Position numbers and translations under genes: made by a program. Below are positions 7,919 through 16,652 of a stretch of DNA of 64,000 nt, piece after piece (within the stretch, counting starts at the first letter, position 1; every line of letters starts with the position of its first letter). The stretch comes from Australimonas brisbanensis (GTDB lineage Bacteria > Chloroflexota > Dehalococcoidia > Lucifugimonadales > Australimonadaceae). A model generated the notes under the pieces. The model was not told the origin of the DNA. It saw nothing but the letters and a program-made list of their open reading frames with translations, and searched no databases. Where the stretch lies: assembly GCA_038147155.1 (NCBI GenBank), contig JAYQTA010000005.1, positions 94,955-158,954 of the forward strand. The letters are read 5' to 3'.

Positions 7919-9625
7919 CTAGTACACCCGCTTCTGGGGCTCCCAACGGGTCTTGACCACCTCGAGGGTGCCCATGGTCGGGCCGTCCTCGCCCCTGACG
8001 GCGGTGGTGTGCTTCATCCAGTTCTCGTCGTCGCGCTCCGGCATGTCCTTGCGGAAGTGGGCCCCGCGCGATTCCTTGCGCAGCAGCCCGCCCGCGCAGA
8101 TCGTCTCCGCCACGTCGAGCATGTAGCCGAGCTCGGTGTGGAAGATCAGGTCCGTGTTGTAGACGCTGCCCTTGTGCACGATGGGCAGCGTGGCGTAGCG
8201 CTGCTTGAGCTCCTTGACCTTGGCCAGCGCGGCCTGCATGCCCTCCTCGTTGCGGAAGACCGCCAGGTGCTGGTTCATGATCTGACCCAGTTCCAGGCGA
8301 ATCGCCGCGGTGCGCTCGCCGTTCTGGGGCCGGTCCATCACCGCCTTGATGGCGGCCTCACGGTCCGACTGCCAGGCGCCGGAGACGGAGAACTCGCCCA
8401 CGCCCTTGGCGTACTCGGTGGCGGCCTCACCGGCTATCTTGCCGAAGACCACCGTCTCCAGCAGCGAGTTGGCGCCCAGGCGGTTGCCCCCATGCACCGA
8501 AACGCAGGCCGTCTCACCGGCGGCGAACAGGCCCTTGGGGCCCGTCCAGCGTCCGGCGCCGGTCTCATCCCACGCACGGGTCGCGACGTCCGTCTTGATA
8601 CCGCCCATGATGTAGTGCTGGCCGGGGCGGATCGGCACCGGCTCCTTCACCATGTCCACGCCCGCGAAGTCGTAGGCGACCTCGTGGATGTACTTGAGCT
8701 TGGTCAGGATCAGCTTCTCGCCTAGGTGGCGCAGGTCCAGCAGCACGCAGCCGTTGACCCCGCGCCCCTCCTCGATCTCCGTGGCCTCAGAGCGCGAGAC
8801 CACGTCACGCGAGGCTAGTTCCTTCATCTTGGGCGCGTACTTCTCCATGAAGCGCTCGCCCTGGGAGTTGATCAGGTAGGCGCCCTCACCGCGCGCCGCC
8901 TCGGTGAGCAGCACGCCGTTGCCCGCGAGGGTGGTGGGGTGGTACTGCACCATCTCCATGTCCAGCAGCGTGGCGCCCGCCCGGTAGGCCAGCGCCATGC
9001 CGTCGCCCGTGCAGATCAGCGCGTTGGTGGAGGGCTCGAAGGCCCGGCCCACCCCACCCGTGGCGAGGATGACGGACTTGGCGGTGATGGTGTGGAGCTT
9101 GCCCGTGAGCATCTCCATGGCCACCACGCCGCGCACCACGTTGTCCTCGATGATCAGGTCGGTGGCGAACCACTCCTCGTAGGAGCGCACCCCCGACTTG
9201 AGGATCTGCTCGTACATCACGTGCAGGATGGCCTGGCCCGTTATGTCCGCCACGAAGAAGGTGCGGGCGTAGGAGGCGCCACCGAAGGCGCGGGTGCCCA
9301 AGCGCCCCTCCTCGTCACGGTTGAAGATGACGCCCATGTGCTCCAGGTTGATGATCTCGCCGGGAGCCTCATTGCACATCAGCTCGATGGCGTCTTGGTC
9401 GCCCAGGTAGTCCGAGCCCTTCACCGTGTCGTAGATGTGCGAGTCCACCGAGTCGTCGGTGCCGCGCAGCGCGGCGTTAATGCCGCCCTGGGCCGCGTTG
9501 GAGTGGGAGCGGACCGGGTGCACCTTGCTCATCATGGCGACGTTCGCCCCCGCGCGATGCGCGGCGATGGCGGCGCGCATGCCCGCGAGACCCGCCCCGA
9601 CTACCAGTACGTCGTGGTCTGCCAT
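7919..9625 (-). CDS. sdhA: Succinate dehydrogenase/fumarate reductase flavoprotein subunit
   Basis: Oxidises succinate to fumarate (or the reverse) with covalently bound FAD. The dinucleotide motif VVGAGLAGMRAA begins at residue 8, and SHSNAAQGG places His41 at the covalent flavin position. Substrate-site segments QYHPTT, EGAYLIN and HYIMGGI are present, as is the HGGNRLGANSLLE FAD loop. ATG 9625 is chosen because AGGCAGG lies about 9 nt upstream; an in-frame start at 9679 would add an unconserved tail. The 568-aa length is normal. A promoter at 9682-9711 likely drives this gene and the two that follow. Confidence 0.95.
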   Translation of the reverse strand: MADHDVLVVGAGLAGMRAAIAAHRAGANVAMMSKVHPVRSHSNAAQGGINAALRGTDDSVDSHIYDTVKGSDYLGDQDAIELMCNEAPGEIINLEHMGVIFNRDEEGRLGTRAFGGASYARTFFVADITGQAILHVMYEQILKSGVRSYEEWFATDLIIEDNVVRGVVAMEMLTGKLHTITAKSVILATGGVGRAFEPSTNALICTGDGMALAYRAGATLLDMEMVQYHPTTLAGNGVLLTEAARGEGAYLINSQGERFMEKYAPKMKELASRDVVSRSEATEIEEGRGVNGCVLLDLRHLGEKLILTKLKYIHEVAYDFAGVDMVKEPVPIRPGQHYIMGGIKTDVATRAWDETGAGRWTGPKGLFAAGETACVSVHGGNRLGANSLLETVVFGKIAGEAATEYAKGVGEFSVSGAWQSDREAAIKAVMDRPQNGERTAAIRLELGQIMNQHLAVFRNEEGMQAALAKVKELKQRYATLPIVHKGSVYNTDLIFHTELGYMLDVAETICAGGLLRKESRGAHFRKDMPERDDENWMKHTTAVRGEDGPTMGTLEVVKTRWEPQKRVY

Positions 9626-9681
9626 TGGCGCTGTTCCTGCCTTGAGGGATGGGGCCCGCCGCAGCGTGCGGGCCACCACTG

Positions 9682-9711
9682 ACTATACCAGAGCCGCGCA
9701 CGTGGGCTCAA
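9682..9711 (-). promoter_or_regulatory. Promoter of the sdhA-sdhB-CCG operon
   Basis: On the minus strand TTGAGC (9711-9706) and TATAGT (9687-9682) are separated by 18 bp. It sits 57 nt before sdhA and directs transcription into the operon. Confidence 0.75.
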
Positions 9712-9727
9712 CGCCGCAGGGGGCGTT

Positions 9728-10525
9728 TCAGCCCTTCTTCCCTGCGCCCTCCCCGTCACCTGCGTCCTCGCTCGGCCTTTCGCCCCGCAGCGCGGCCACC
9801 TCCTCCCGTAGCGCGCGCACCTCACGCAGCAGCCGCTGGGTGTCCGATTCGCGCCCATGGCTGGTGAGCACGGCGGCCAGGTTCGCGGCTACCGCTCCGA
9901 AGAGCGCGATGCCGCCCACCAGCAGGAAGACGGCGGCGAAGCGCCCCACGCCGGTCACGGGCACCATGTCCCCGTACCCCACGGTGGTGACGGTGACCAG
10001 CGACCACCACAGCGCGTCCACGTAGGAGCCGAACTCCGGGTTCAGCCCCCGCTCGGCGGCATAGACGAAGGTGGAGGTGATGAGCATAAGCCCAGCGCCC
10101 AGCACAAGGGCGTAATCGGCCCGCGCCACCCGCCAGATGCCCAGCGCCGCGCGGGTCCCCAGCAGCAGCGAACGAACGATGAGCAGCGGATGGAAGAAGG
10201 GCACCGTCACGATCACCGCCTGGAGCCAGTTGGCCCGCAGGTAGGCCCCTCGACGCGGCGTGATGGCCAGCTTCACGCCCAGGTCCACCGCGAAGGCGGC
10301 CCAGACCAGGCCGTCGATCAGCGCGAATACCTCCCGCTAACCAGCCGAGGGCGTCCACAGGAACGGCCCCACCGCTGCGGGGAACATGAGGAACGCCAGG
10401 AGCACCAGGGGCAACTCGGTGGCGCGCTCGATGCGGCGCACCATCGCTCGGCGCCGGTTGCCCTCCACCAGGCGCCGGCGGGCGGCGCTGAGGCGAGCGC
10501 GGCGCGATGGGCGCGTAGCTCCCAC
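9728..10525 (-). pseudogene. Two-TM/six-TM-type potassium channel interrupted by one in-frame amber codon
   Basis: The C-terminal 187 residues contain membrane helices, a pore with the K+ selectivity filter TVGYGD and a terminal coiled coil (LLREVRALREEVAALRG). The same frame continues upstream through a TAG at 10339-10337 into a further coding stretch that starts about GTG 10525 and ends with a hydrophobic helix (PLVLLAFLMFPAAVGPFLW). The two parts fit as one voltage-gated-type channel with the stop falling in the early S1-S2 region. GTG 10525 overlaps the corA stop, suggesting translational coupling; ATG 10444 is the alternative start. A single base error (CAG or TGG read as TAG) is as likely as a real null allele. 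The downstream part alone would lack its first helices. Confidence 0.7.
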
Positions 10526-10526
10526 C

Positions 10527-11681
10527 TCAGTGGTCCCGCTCGTCGTCGGCGGTCTGGAGCGGGTGGGCGTGGGGGTGCGGGCGGGAGCCCGCCTGCGCCT
10601 GGGCCTGGGCGGCGGCGCTGGTGCGGAGCACATCGCGCGGGAGGGTCACCAACCGCTCCAGTTCCACGGTGAAGGGGCGCGCCCAGCGCAGCTCGCGCTC
10701 CAACCGCATCCGTAGCCAGCGGCGCACCCAGAACACCCAGGTCATCACGCCCACCACGGTGGCGATGGCGCCCACCACCGCATAGTAGGCCCAGCTCCAG
10801 TGCAGCTGGGGCATGTTATCGAAGTTCATCCCGAAGATGCCCGTCACCAGCGAGAGGGGCAGGAAGATCGCGGCCACCACCGTCAGCACGCGCATCGACT
10901 CGTTCTGCCGGTAGGCCACGGAACCCATGTAGGTGGTGAGGGCAGAGTCAGCGCGCTCACGCAGCGTCTGGCAGTACTCGGTGATGCGCCAGAGCTGCTC
11001 CTGCGTGTCGCGGAAGTAGGGCAGCGCCGCCATGCTGACCAGGGGGGAATCTCCGCGGGCAACCCGCGAGAGGATCGTCTGTTGGGAGACCATCACCCGA
11101 TGCAGGCCCGAGGCCGAGCGACGCAGGGTCAGTATCCCCTCCATCAGGTGCTGATGCGGTTGGCGCAGCGCCTGCTCCTCCATCTCGTCCGCCCCCTCCA
11201 CCATCTTGTCCAACGTGGGTTGCACGTTGGACACCAGGGTGTCCACCAGCACGTGGGCCAGCAGGTCAGGCGTTGGCCAATGCATCCCCCAACCCTCGAA
11301 GGATCTGCGCACCGTCCCCACGGCGTGCACGGGCACGTTGTGGACGGAGACCACGTAGTGGGCGCCCAGGAAGACGCCCACCTCCGTGGTGGTCACCAGC
11401 GCAGAGGTGTCGGCGTAGTCGATGCCGTGGACGTTGAGGAACAGGTAGCCCTCGTAGTCGGCGGCCGTGGGGGAGTGGAGCTCCGGGCTGATGCACGCGT
11501 CCACCGGCACGGGGTGGAAGCCAAGGGCCCCGGTGAGCAGCCCACGCTCCGGCTCGCCGGGGTCCTCCAGGTCAAGCCACAGCAGCCCCTCGCCAGAGTG
11601 GAACGCCGCCACCGCCTCCTCCACCGTGAGGCCGGAGCGCACGGCCCCATCCGCACCCCGGTGCGCCGCGTAGAAGGACAT
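10527..11681 (-). CDS. corA: CorA-family divalent cation (Mg2+/Co2+) transporter
   Basis: A 384-aa protein with the cytoplasmic N-terminal domain and two C-terminal helices of CorA. The signature GMN occurs in GIFGMNFDNM between the helices (about residues 305-312). The C-terminal tail is unusually long, Ala/Gln-rich and then His/Pro-rich. ATG 11681 is preferred over upstream in-frame starts because GGAGGTGG precedes it by a few bases and the product begins MSFYAAHRG. The gene overlaps or abuts the interrupted K+ channel downstream, so the two cation channels are probably co-transcribed. Confidence 0.9.
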   Translation of the reverse strand: MSFYAAHRGADGAVRSGLTVEEAVAAFHSGEGLLWLDLEDPGEPERGLLTGALGFHPVPVDACISPELHSPTAADYEGYLFLNVHGIDYADTSALVTTTEVGVFLGAHYVVSVHNVPVHAVGTVRRSFEGWGMHWPTPDLLAHVLVDTLVSNVQPTLDKMVEGADEMEEQALRQPHQHLMEGILTLRRSASGLHRVMVSQQTILSRVARGDSPLVSMAALPYFRDTQEQLWRITEYCQTLRERADSALTTYMGSVAYRQNESMRVLTVVAAIFLPLSLVTGIFGMNFDNMPQLHWSWAYYAVVGAIATVVGVMTWVFWVRRWLRMRLERELRWARPFTVELERLVTLPRDVLRTSAAAQAQAQAGSRPHPHAHPLQTADDERDH

Positions 11682-11771
11682 GGGCCACCTCCCCGCCTGG
11701 GCTGGACTGGGTGCCCATGCTAGCGGCGCGGGCGGAGCGGTTCCACCCGCCGCGCCCACACCCTGTGGCGG

Positions 11772-14372
11772 CTATTGGTTGCGCTTGAGCCACTCCCCCA
11801 CCGCCTCCGCGTTCCGCTCCAGCCAGCGGGTGTTGAGCCGGATGCGCTCCAGCGACTGCTGGATGGTGCGCGCGGCCGACGGGGCCGGGTTGGCCTCGAA
11901 GAACGCCTTGACCTCGTCGTGACGCCCGGTACTGGTGAACCCGCCGGTGATGCCCACCACACGGGTGATGGCGAAGCCCCCCTTGCCGTAGCGCCGGTCG
12001 ATCTCCTTCCAGTTGTCCTGGACGAATCGCCAGGTGCGATCACGGCCCTTGGGGTTGGCCGCGGTGAGCACCAGCACGGCGGGGGTGTCCTGGGAACGGA
12101 CCTCCTCACCCATGGCCCGGACCAGCAGCTCGTCCAGCAGCGCCGGGTCGTCCGAACGGGTCAGCGCAGAGAGCGCGCGCATCTTCTCCTCGTGGAGCGG
12201 CGCCTCGTGGTAGAGGGCCCAGAGCGCGTCGTACACCTCACGTCCGCCCTGAGCGGATGCCAGGGAGAAGGTGACTGCCCGCAGGTCGGGCCTCAGTGAG
12301 GCGTGCTCGTTCACGAACCGGCGGAAGCGGGCCAGAGCCTCGGCACGCACCGCCGCATCGCCGTAGCCACCCGCCTGCCCCAGCACCGTGGAGCGGCGCA
12401 GCGCGTCCAAGTGGCCCTCATCGAGCGCAGGCTCCCAGCCCGCGGTAGCGGCGGCACCGGCGAAGATGGCGCGCGCGTAGGAGCGGTAGGACTCCAGGTA
12501 CGGCTGATCCGCGAGCAACCCCTCCAACCCCTTGAGGTTGGCGGCCAGGTCAGACCAGACCGGCGCCTCCGTCTCTCGCGTGTAGGCGCGGGCCAGGCCC
12601 AGGAACACCGTGGCGGGCGCGTACCCCGCCTTCATCAGCGCGTAGGCATCGTTCTGCAGGCCCAGCCGGTCGGTGGGCGAGAGCGCGCGGGAGCGCACGG
12701 CGGCCTCCAGGCGCGTCCACTCCTCCTCGGCGTAGCGCACGCGGAAGAAGCCCGTCTGCCCCGCGTTCACCTTCACCCACCCCTCGGCGGTGGGTGAGGG
12801 GGTCAGGGCCGTGGAGGCGGCACCCTCCGTCATGAGCAGCGCGTCACGCGCTTCGTTCCCCTCCTGCACCACGCCCACGGGCACCTGCCAGACGGTGGCA
12901 TCGGGCGCAGCCGCATCCAGCAGGTGGTCGTACAGGAACCGCTGCTGGGCCAGGGAGAGCACCGCGCCCGTGGAGGCGCGGCGCAGCGTGGCGTCCACCA
13001 CCGGGTAGCCCACCTGCTTCACCCACGAATCCATCACCGCCGTCACCGGCTTGCCGGAGGCCTCCGCCAGCGCCGACCACAGGTGCTCGGTGCGCGCGTT
13101 GCCGTACTGGTGCGCGGACAGGTAGCGCCCCAACCCCTTCTGGAACACCGCAGGCGAGAGATAGTCCTCCAGCATCCGGAGCACCGAGCCGCCCTTGGAG
13201 TAGGAGATGGCGTCGAACAGTTCGCGGATCTCGTTGGGGTCGTCCACCGCCACCTCGATGGGGTGGGAGTTGCGCAGCCCGTCCAGGGCGAGGGCCGCGT
13301 TGGTGTCGTCGGAGACGAACTGTGTCCACTTCTCCCACTCCGGGTAGAGGTGGTCCACGGCCTTATCGCCCATCCAGGAGGCGAAGGACTCGTTGAGCCA
13401 CAGATCGTCCCACCACTCCATGGTGACCAGGTCGCCGAACCACATGTGCGCCATCTCGTGGGCCACCACCTCCAGGATGCGCTGACGCGCCTGGGCGGCC
13501 GAGTTGACCGGGTCGAACAGCAGCGCCGTCTCCCGGTAGGTGATGGCGCCCCAGTTCTCCATGGCTCCGGCGGCGAAGTCGGGGATGGCCAGGTGGTCCA
13601 TCTTCGGCAGGGGGTAGGGGATGCCGAAGTAGTCGTTCATGTAGGCGAGGATGCGGATCGAGTGCTCCAGAGCGAAACGCCCCTGCTCCTCCTTGCCCCG
13701 GGTGGCGAACACACGCACCAGGGTGCCGCCCGCGGCGGTGCCTTCCACGCAGGCCAGGTCTCCCACCACGAAGGCCACCAGGTAGGTGGACATGCGCGGG
13801 GAGGGCTCGAAGCGCACCCGCTTTCGCCCCTCGCCCAGCGCCTCCACGTGCGACTCGGGCATGTTGGAAACCGCCGTCAGACCCTCCGGAACCACCAGCG
13901 TCATCGCGAAGGTCGACTTGGTGGAGGGCTCATCCCAGCAGGGGAAGGCGCGCCGGGCGTCGGTGGCCTCGAACTGGGTGGAGGCCATGTGCCGCATCGA
14001 CCCGTCGTCAGCCTGGTAGCGCGAGCGATAGAACCCACGCATCTGGTCATTGAGCGTCCCCGCGAACGACACCCGCAGCGTGGCATCGCCTGCGGGCACG
14101 GGGTGGGCGAAGGTGAGGGTGAGGCGCTCGGTAACCTCACTGGTGGCGATGGCCGAGGGGCGCACCACGCTCCCGTTCGCCAGGGTCAGCGAGGCTGCAG
14201 AGACGGTCAGTTCCACGGCGTTGCAGACGATGGTGCCCACCGGCGAGGCGATGCGCAGGTCCACCTCCTCCTGCCCGGTGAAGGTGAATGCCTCCAGGTC
14301 CGGCTCAAGTTCGATGCGGTAGGCGATGGGCTGGACCTGGGAGGGCAGCCGATAGGCACCCTGCTCGCTCAT
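11772..14372 (-). CDS. pepN: M1-family zinc aminopeptidase
   Basis: An 866-aa cytoplasmic metallo-aminopeptidase that trims N-terminal residues from peptides. The exopeptidase motif GAMEN is at 269-273. The zinc site is HEMAH (His305, catalytic Glu306, His309) with Glu328 18 residues after the second His, as the family requires. A C-terminal alpha-helical ERAP1-like domain fills residues ~520-860. GAGGTG before ATG 14372 supports the start. No signal peptide. It reads toward corA with a 90-nt gap, so it may share that transcript. Confidence 0.93.
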   Translation of the reverse strand: MSEQGAYRLPSQVQPIAYRIELEPDLEAFTFTGQEEVDLRIASPVGTIVCNAVELTVSAASLTLANGSVVRPSAIATSEVTERLTLTFAHPVPAGDATLRVSFAGTLNDQMRGFYRSRYQADDGSMRHMASTQFEATDARRAFPCWDEPSTKSTFAMTLVVPEGLTAVSNMPESHVEALGEGRKRVRFEPSPRMSTYLVAFVVGDLACVEGTAAGGTLVRVFATRGKEEQGRFALEHSIRILAYMNDYFGIPYPLPKMDHLAIPDFAAGAMENWGAITYRETALLFDPVNSAAQARQRILEVVAHEMAHMWFGDLVTMEWWDDLWLNESFASWMGDKAVDHLYPEWEKWTQFVSDDTNAALALDGLRNSHPIEVAVDDPNEIRELFDAISYSKGGSVLRMLEDYLSPAVFQKGLGRYLSAHQYGNARTEHLWSALAEASGKPVTAVMDSWVKQVGYPVVDATLRRASTGAVLSLAQQRFLYDHLLDAAAPDATVWQVPVGVVQEGNEARDALLMTEGAASTALTPSPTAEGWVKVNAGQTGFFRVRYAEEEWTRLEAAVRSRALSPTDRLGLQNDAYALMKAGYAPATVFLGLARAYTRETEAPVWSDLAANLKGLEGLLADQPYLESYRSYARAIFAGAAATAGWEPALDEGHLDALRRSTVLGQAGGYGDAAVRAEALARFRRFVNEHASLRPDLRAVTFSLASAQGGREVYDALWALYHEAPLHEEKMRALSALTRSDDPALLDELLVRAMGEEVRSQDTPAVLVLTAANPKGRDRTWRFVQDNWKEIDRRYGKGGFAITRVVGITGGFTSTGRHDEVKAFFEANPAPSAARTIQQSLERIRLNTRWLERNAEAVGEWLKRNQ

Positions 14373-14474
14373 GGGGGGACACCTCGTTGGGGGAGCTGGG
14401 CAGCGCGTCGGGCGGCCCGCTGACCGCAGGATAGCAAACGCGCCGCTCCCCTACCCGCCCACCCGTGCGCGGTG

Positions 14475-14480
14475 TATGGT
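14475..14480 (+). promoter_or_regulatory. -10 box upstream of the bicupin gene
   Basis: TATGGT in the context GTGTATGGTCCC lies 37 nt before the bicupin start. No good -35 was seen. Confidence 0.4.
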
Positions 14481-14517
14481 CCCGCCAGCCGTCCCTCATC
14501 GGTCCAAGGAGGCCCCC

Positions 14518-15780
14518 ATGAGCAGCCCCCGTTACGTCGAGCCCACGGGCAACCAGCGCGCCGGCTGGCACAAGGATGCCGAGGGGGGCCGCTCCTCCTA
14601 CACCCGGCGCATGCCCACCGCCTGGGAGCGGTTCATGGAGGAGGAGCGCCTGCCGGTGTTCAGGGGCGTGGGCGTGCGCGATACCCGTGAATTGCCCCGT
14701 GGCCCGTGGCCGCGCGTGGGGGGCAAGGGCACCTACATCCAGGTGACCGGCACGGTGCACAAGACGGGCATGTTCGTGGTGGAGGTGCCCCCACGCGGGG
14801 CGCTGGAGCCCCAGCGACACATGTACGAGGAGCGCTACATCGTGCTGGAGGGGCGCGGGAGCACCGAGGTGTGGCGCAACGACGACACCGCGCGCACCGC
14901 CTTCGAGTGGGCGCAGTGGAGCCTCTTCTCCATCCCGCTCAACGCCAACTTCCGCATCATCAACGCCTCCTCGTCGCCCGCGCTGCTGCTGGCGGTGAAC
15001 ACCGCCCCGCGCGCCTTCAACATGTACCAGTCCAAGGACTTCGTGTTCGGGTGCGACTTCAACTTCGACGACCGCCTCTCCGGCAACCTGGAGGACTTCT
15101 GGAAGCCCAATGAGGACTTCGAGCCCCAGCCCGTGCGCGGGCGGGCCATGGTCACCTCCAACCTGATCCCCGATATCTCCACCTCCTACCTGCCCCTGGA
15201 CAACAACCGCGGGCCCGGCTTCCGGTGGGTTGCCCCCAACCAGGTGGGCAACACGCTGATCCAGGGCTGGGTGGGCGAATACCCCTCCGGGCGCTATGCC
15301 AAGGCCCACGCCCACGGGTCCGGCGCGGTGCTGGTGTGCCTGCGGGGCAAGGGCTACTCCATCACCTGGCCGCGGGAGGAGGGCGGCATGACGCCGTGGA
15401 GGAACGGCAAGGGCCACCTGGTCCAGCGCATCGACTACGTTCCCGGTGGGCTCATCTCCGCGGCCCCCGGCCCCGCCGACTGGTTCCACCAGCACTTCGC
15501 GGTGGGGAAGGACCCGTTCCGGGTGTTCAACTACACCGGCCCCATGCCGGGCAACCCGGAGGCCGAGTCCAACCGCGCCAATGACTTCGCCGAGGTGGGC
15601 GCGCTGGTGCGTCAGCACGCCGACGTGACCGACGGCGGCAACGCCATCCCCTACCACCTGGAGGACCCGTACATCCGCCAGTGGTTCGCCGAGGCGCTCA
15701 AGGAGGAGGGGGCCGTCTCCACCATGCCGGAGCAGGTGTACACCGAGGCGGGCGCGAACCTCGAGGTGATGGCGGACTAG
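14518..15780 (+). CDS. Bicupin protein (gentisate-dioxygenase-like fold)
   Basis: A 420-aa protein with two cupin barrels. The first has HMYEERYIVLEG (His101, Glu104/105). The second has KAHAHGSGAVLVC (His264, His266) and WFHQHF (His324/326), enough for a three-His metal site, but lacks the usual Glu of cupin motif 1. Two-barrel cupins with one working site include ring-cleaving gentisate and salicylate 1,2-dioxygenases, so a metal-dependent oxygenase acting on an aromatic acid is plausible; the substrate is unknown. AAGGAGG lies 5 nt before ATG 14518. It is divergent from pepN and opens the catabolic island. Confidence 0.75.
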   Translation: MSSPRYVEPTGNQRAGWHKDAEGGRSSYTRRMPTAWERFMEEERLPVFRGVGVRDTRELPRGPWPRVGGKGTYIQVTGTVHKTGMFVVEVPPRGALEPQRHMYEERYIVLEGRGSTEVWRNDDTARTAFEWAQWSLFSIPLNANFRIINASSSPALLLAVNTAPRAFNMYQSKDFVFGCDFNFDDRLSGNLEDFWKPNEDFEPQPVRGRAMVTSNLIPDISTSYLPLDNNRGPGFRWVAPNQVGNTLIQGWVGEYPSGRYAKAHAHGSGAVLVCLRGKGYSITWPREEGGMTPWRNGKGHLVQRIDYVPGGLISAAPGPADWFHQHFAVGKDPFRVFNYTGPMPGNPEAESNRANDFAEVGALVRQHADVTDGGNAIPYHLEDPYIRQWFAEALKEEGAVSTMPEQVYTEAGANLEVMAD

Positions 15781-15811
15781 GCGGCGCCTCGCGCGAGGGA
15801 CGGGGGCGGGC

Positions 15812-16618
15812 TCAGGACGACTTGAGCGTGATGCCCCCGTCCACCACCAGCTCGATGCCGGTGACGTAGCGCGATTCGTCCGAGGCCAGGAACAGCGCTG
15901 CGTTGGCCACGTCCCACGCATCGCCCATGTGGCCCATGGGCACCTGCGCATCACGCGCGCGCCACATCGCCTCCACATCGCCCCCGGCGTAGGACTGCGC
16001 CAGGCCCACGGACCGCTCCACCATGGGCGTTTTCATCAGTCCCGGCAGGATGGCGTTCACCCGAACGCCCCTGGCCGCGTACTCCACCGCCGTGGTGCGG
16101 GTGAGGTGGTTCAGCGCCGCCTTGGTGGCGTAGTAGGTGGCGTACGGCACGCCGAGGAACCGTATCGAGGCGATGGAGGAGATGTTGATGATGGAGCCGG
16201 AGCCCTGCTCCACCATCACCGGAATCACGTGCTTCATCCCCAGGAAGGCGCTCTTGAGGTTCACGTTGAAGACGTGGTCCCAGCGCTCCTCCGACAGTTC
16301 CACCACCCCGCCCACCTCCACGATGGCCACGTTGGAGTCGAGCACGTCGATGCGCCCGAACCGCTCCAGGCACCGGTCCACCGCCGCCTTCAGCTCGTCC
16401 GAGCGTGAGGCGTCAGCGCCCAGGGCCTCTGCATCGCCGCCCTCGGCCCGGATGATGTCCGCTGTCTCGTGAGCGGCCGCCTCGTTAATGTCCACGCACA
16501 GCACGCTGGCGCCCTCGCGGGCGAACAGCACCGCCGCCGCCTTGCCATTGCCCCAGCCGGGGCCGATGCTCCCCGCTCCCACCACCAGCGCCGTCTTGCC
16601 CGCCAGCCGTCCAGCCAT
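15812..16618 (-). CDS. Short-chain dehydrogenase/reductase
   Basis: A 268-aa classical SDR. The cofactor loop is VVGAGSIGPGWGNGKA near residues 11-27, an expanded version of TGxxxGxG. The Asp in VDIN after the second strand suggests NAD rather than NADP. The catalytic Ser is in INISSIAS and the YYATK motif carries Tyr and Lys. GGAGG precedes ATG 16618. It follows the acyl-CoA ligase gene by 34 nt in the same direction. A paralogue with the same stretched cofactor loop lies at 29777. Substrate unknown; dihydrodiol or hydroxyacyl-CoA oxidation would fit the context. Confidence 0.85.
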   Translation of the reverse strand: MAGRLAGKTALVVGAGSIGPGWGNGKAAAVLFAREGASVLCVDINEAAAHETADIIRAEGGDAEALGADASRSDELKAAVDRCLERFGRIDVLDSNVAIVEVGGVVELSEERWDHVFNVNLKSAFLGMKHVIPVMVEQGSGSIINISSIASIRFLGVPYATYYATKAALNHLTRTTAVEYAARGVRVNAILPGLMKTPMVERSVGLAQSYAGGDVEAMWRARDAQVPMGHMGDAWDVANAALFLASDESRYVTGIELVVDGGITLKSS

Positions 16619-16652
16619 GCACTCGCCTCCGCACGCCCGCTCCGGGGCGTGC

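Noticed and set aside
14305..15978. Long antisense open frame (557 codons) opposite the bicupin gene
   Set aside because: In very GC-rich DNA, antisense frames stay open by chance; the product is rich in Val, Gly, His and Arg with no ribosome site, and it only mirrors the coding strand.
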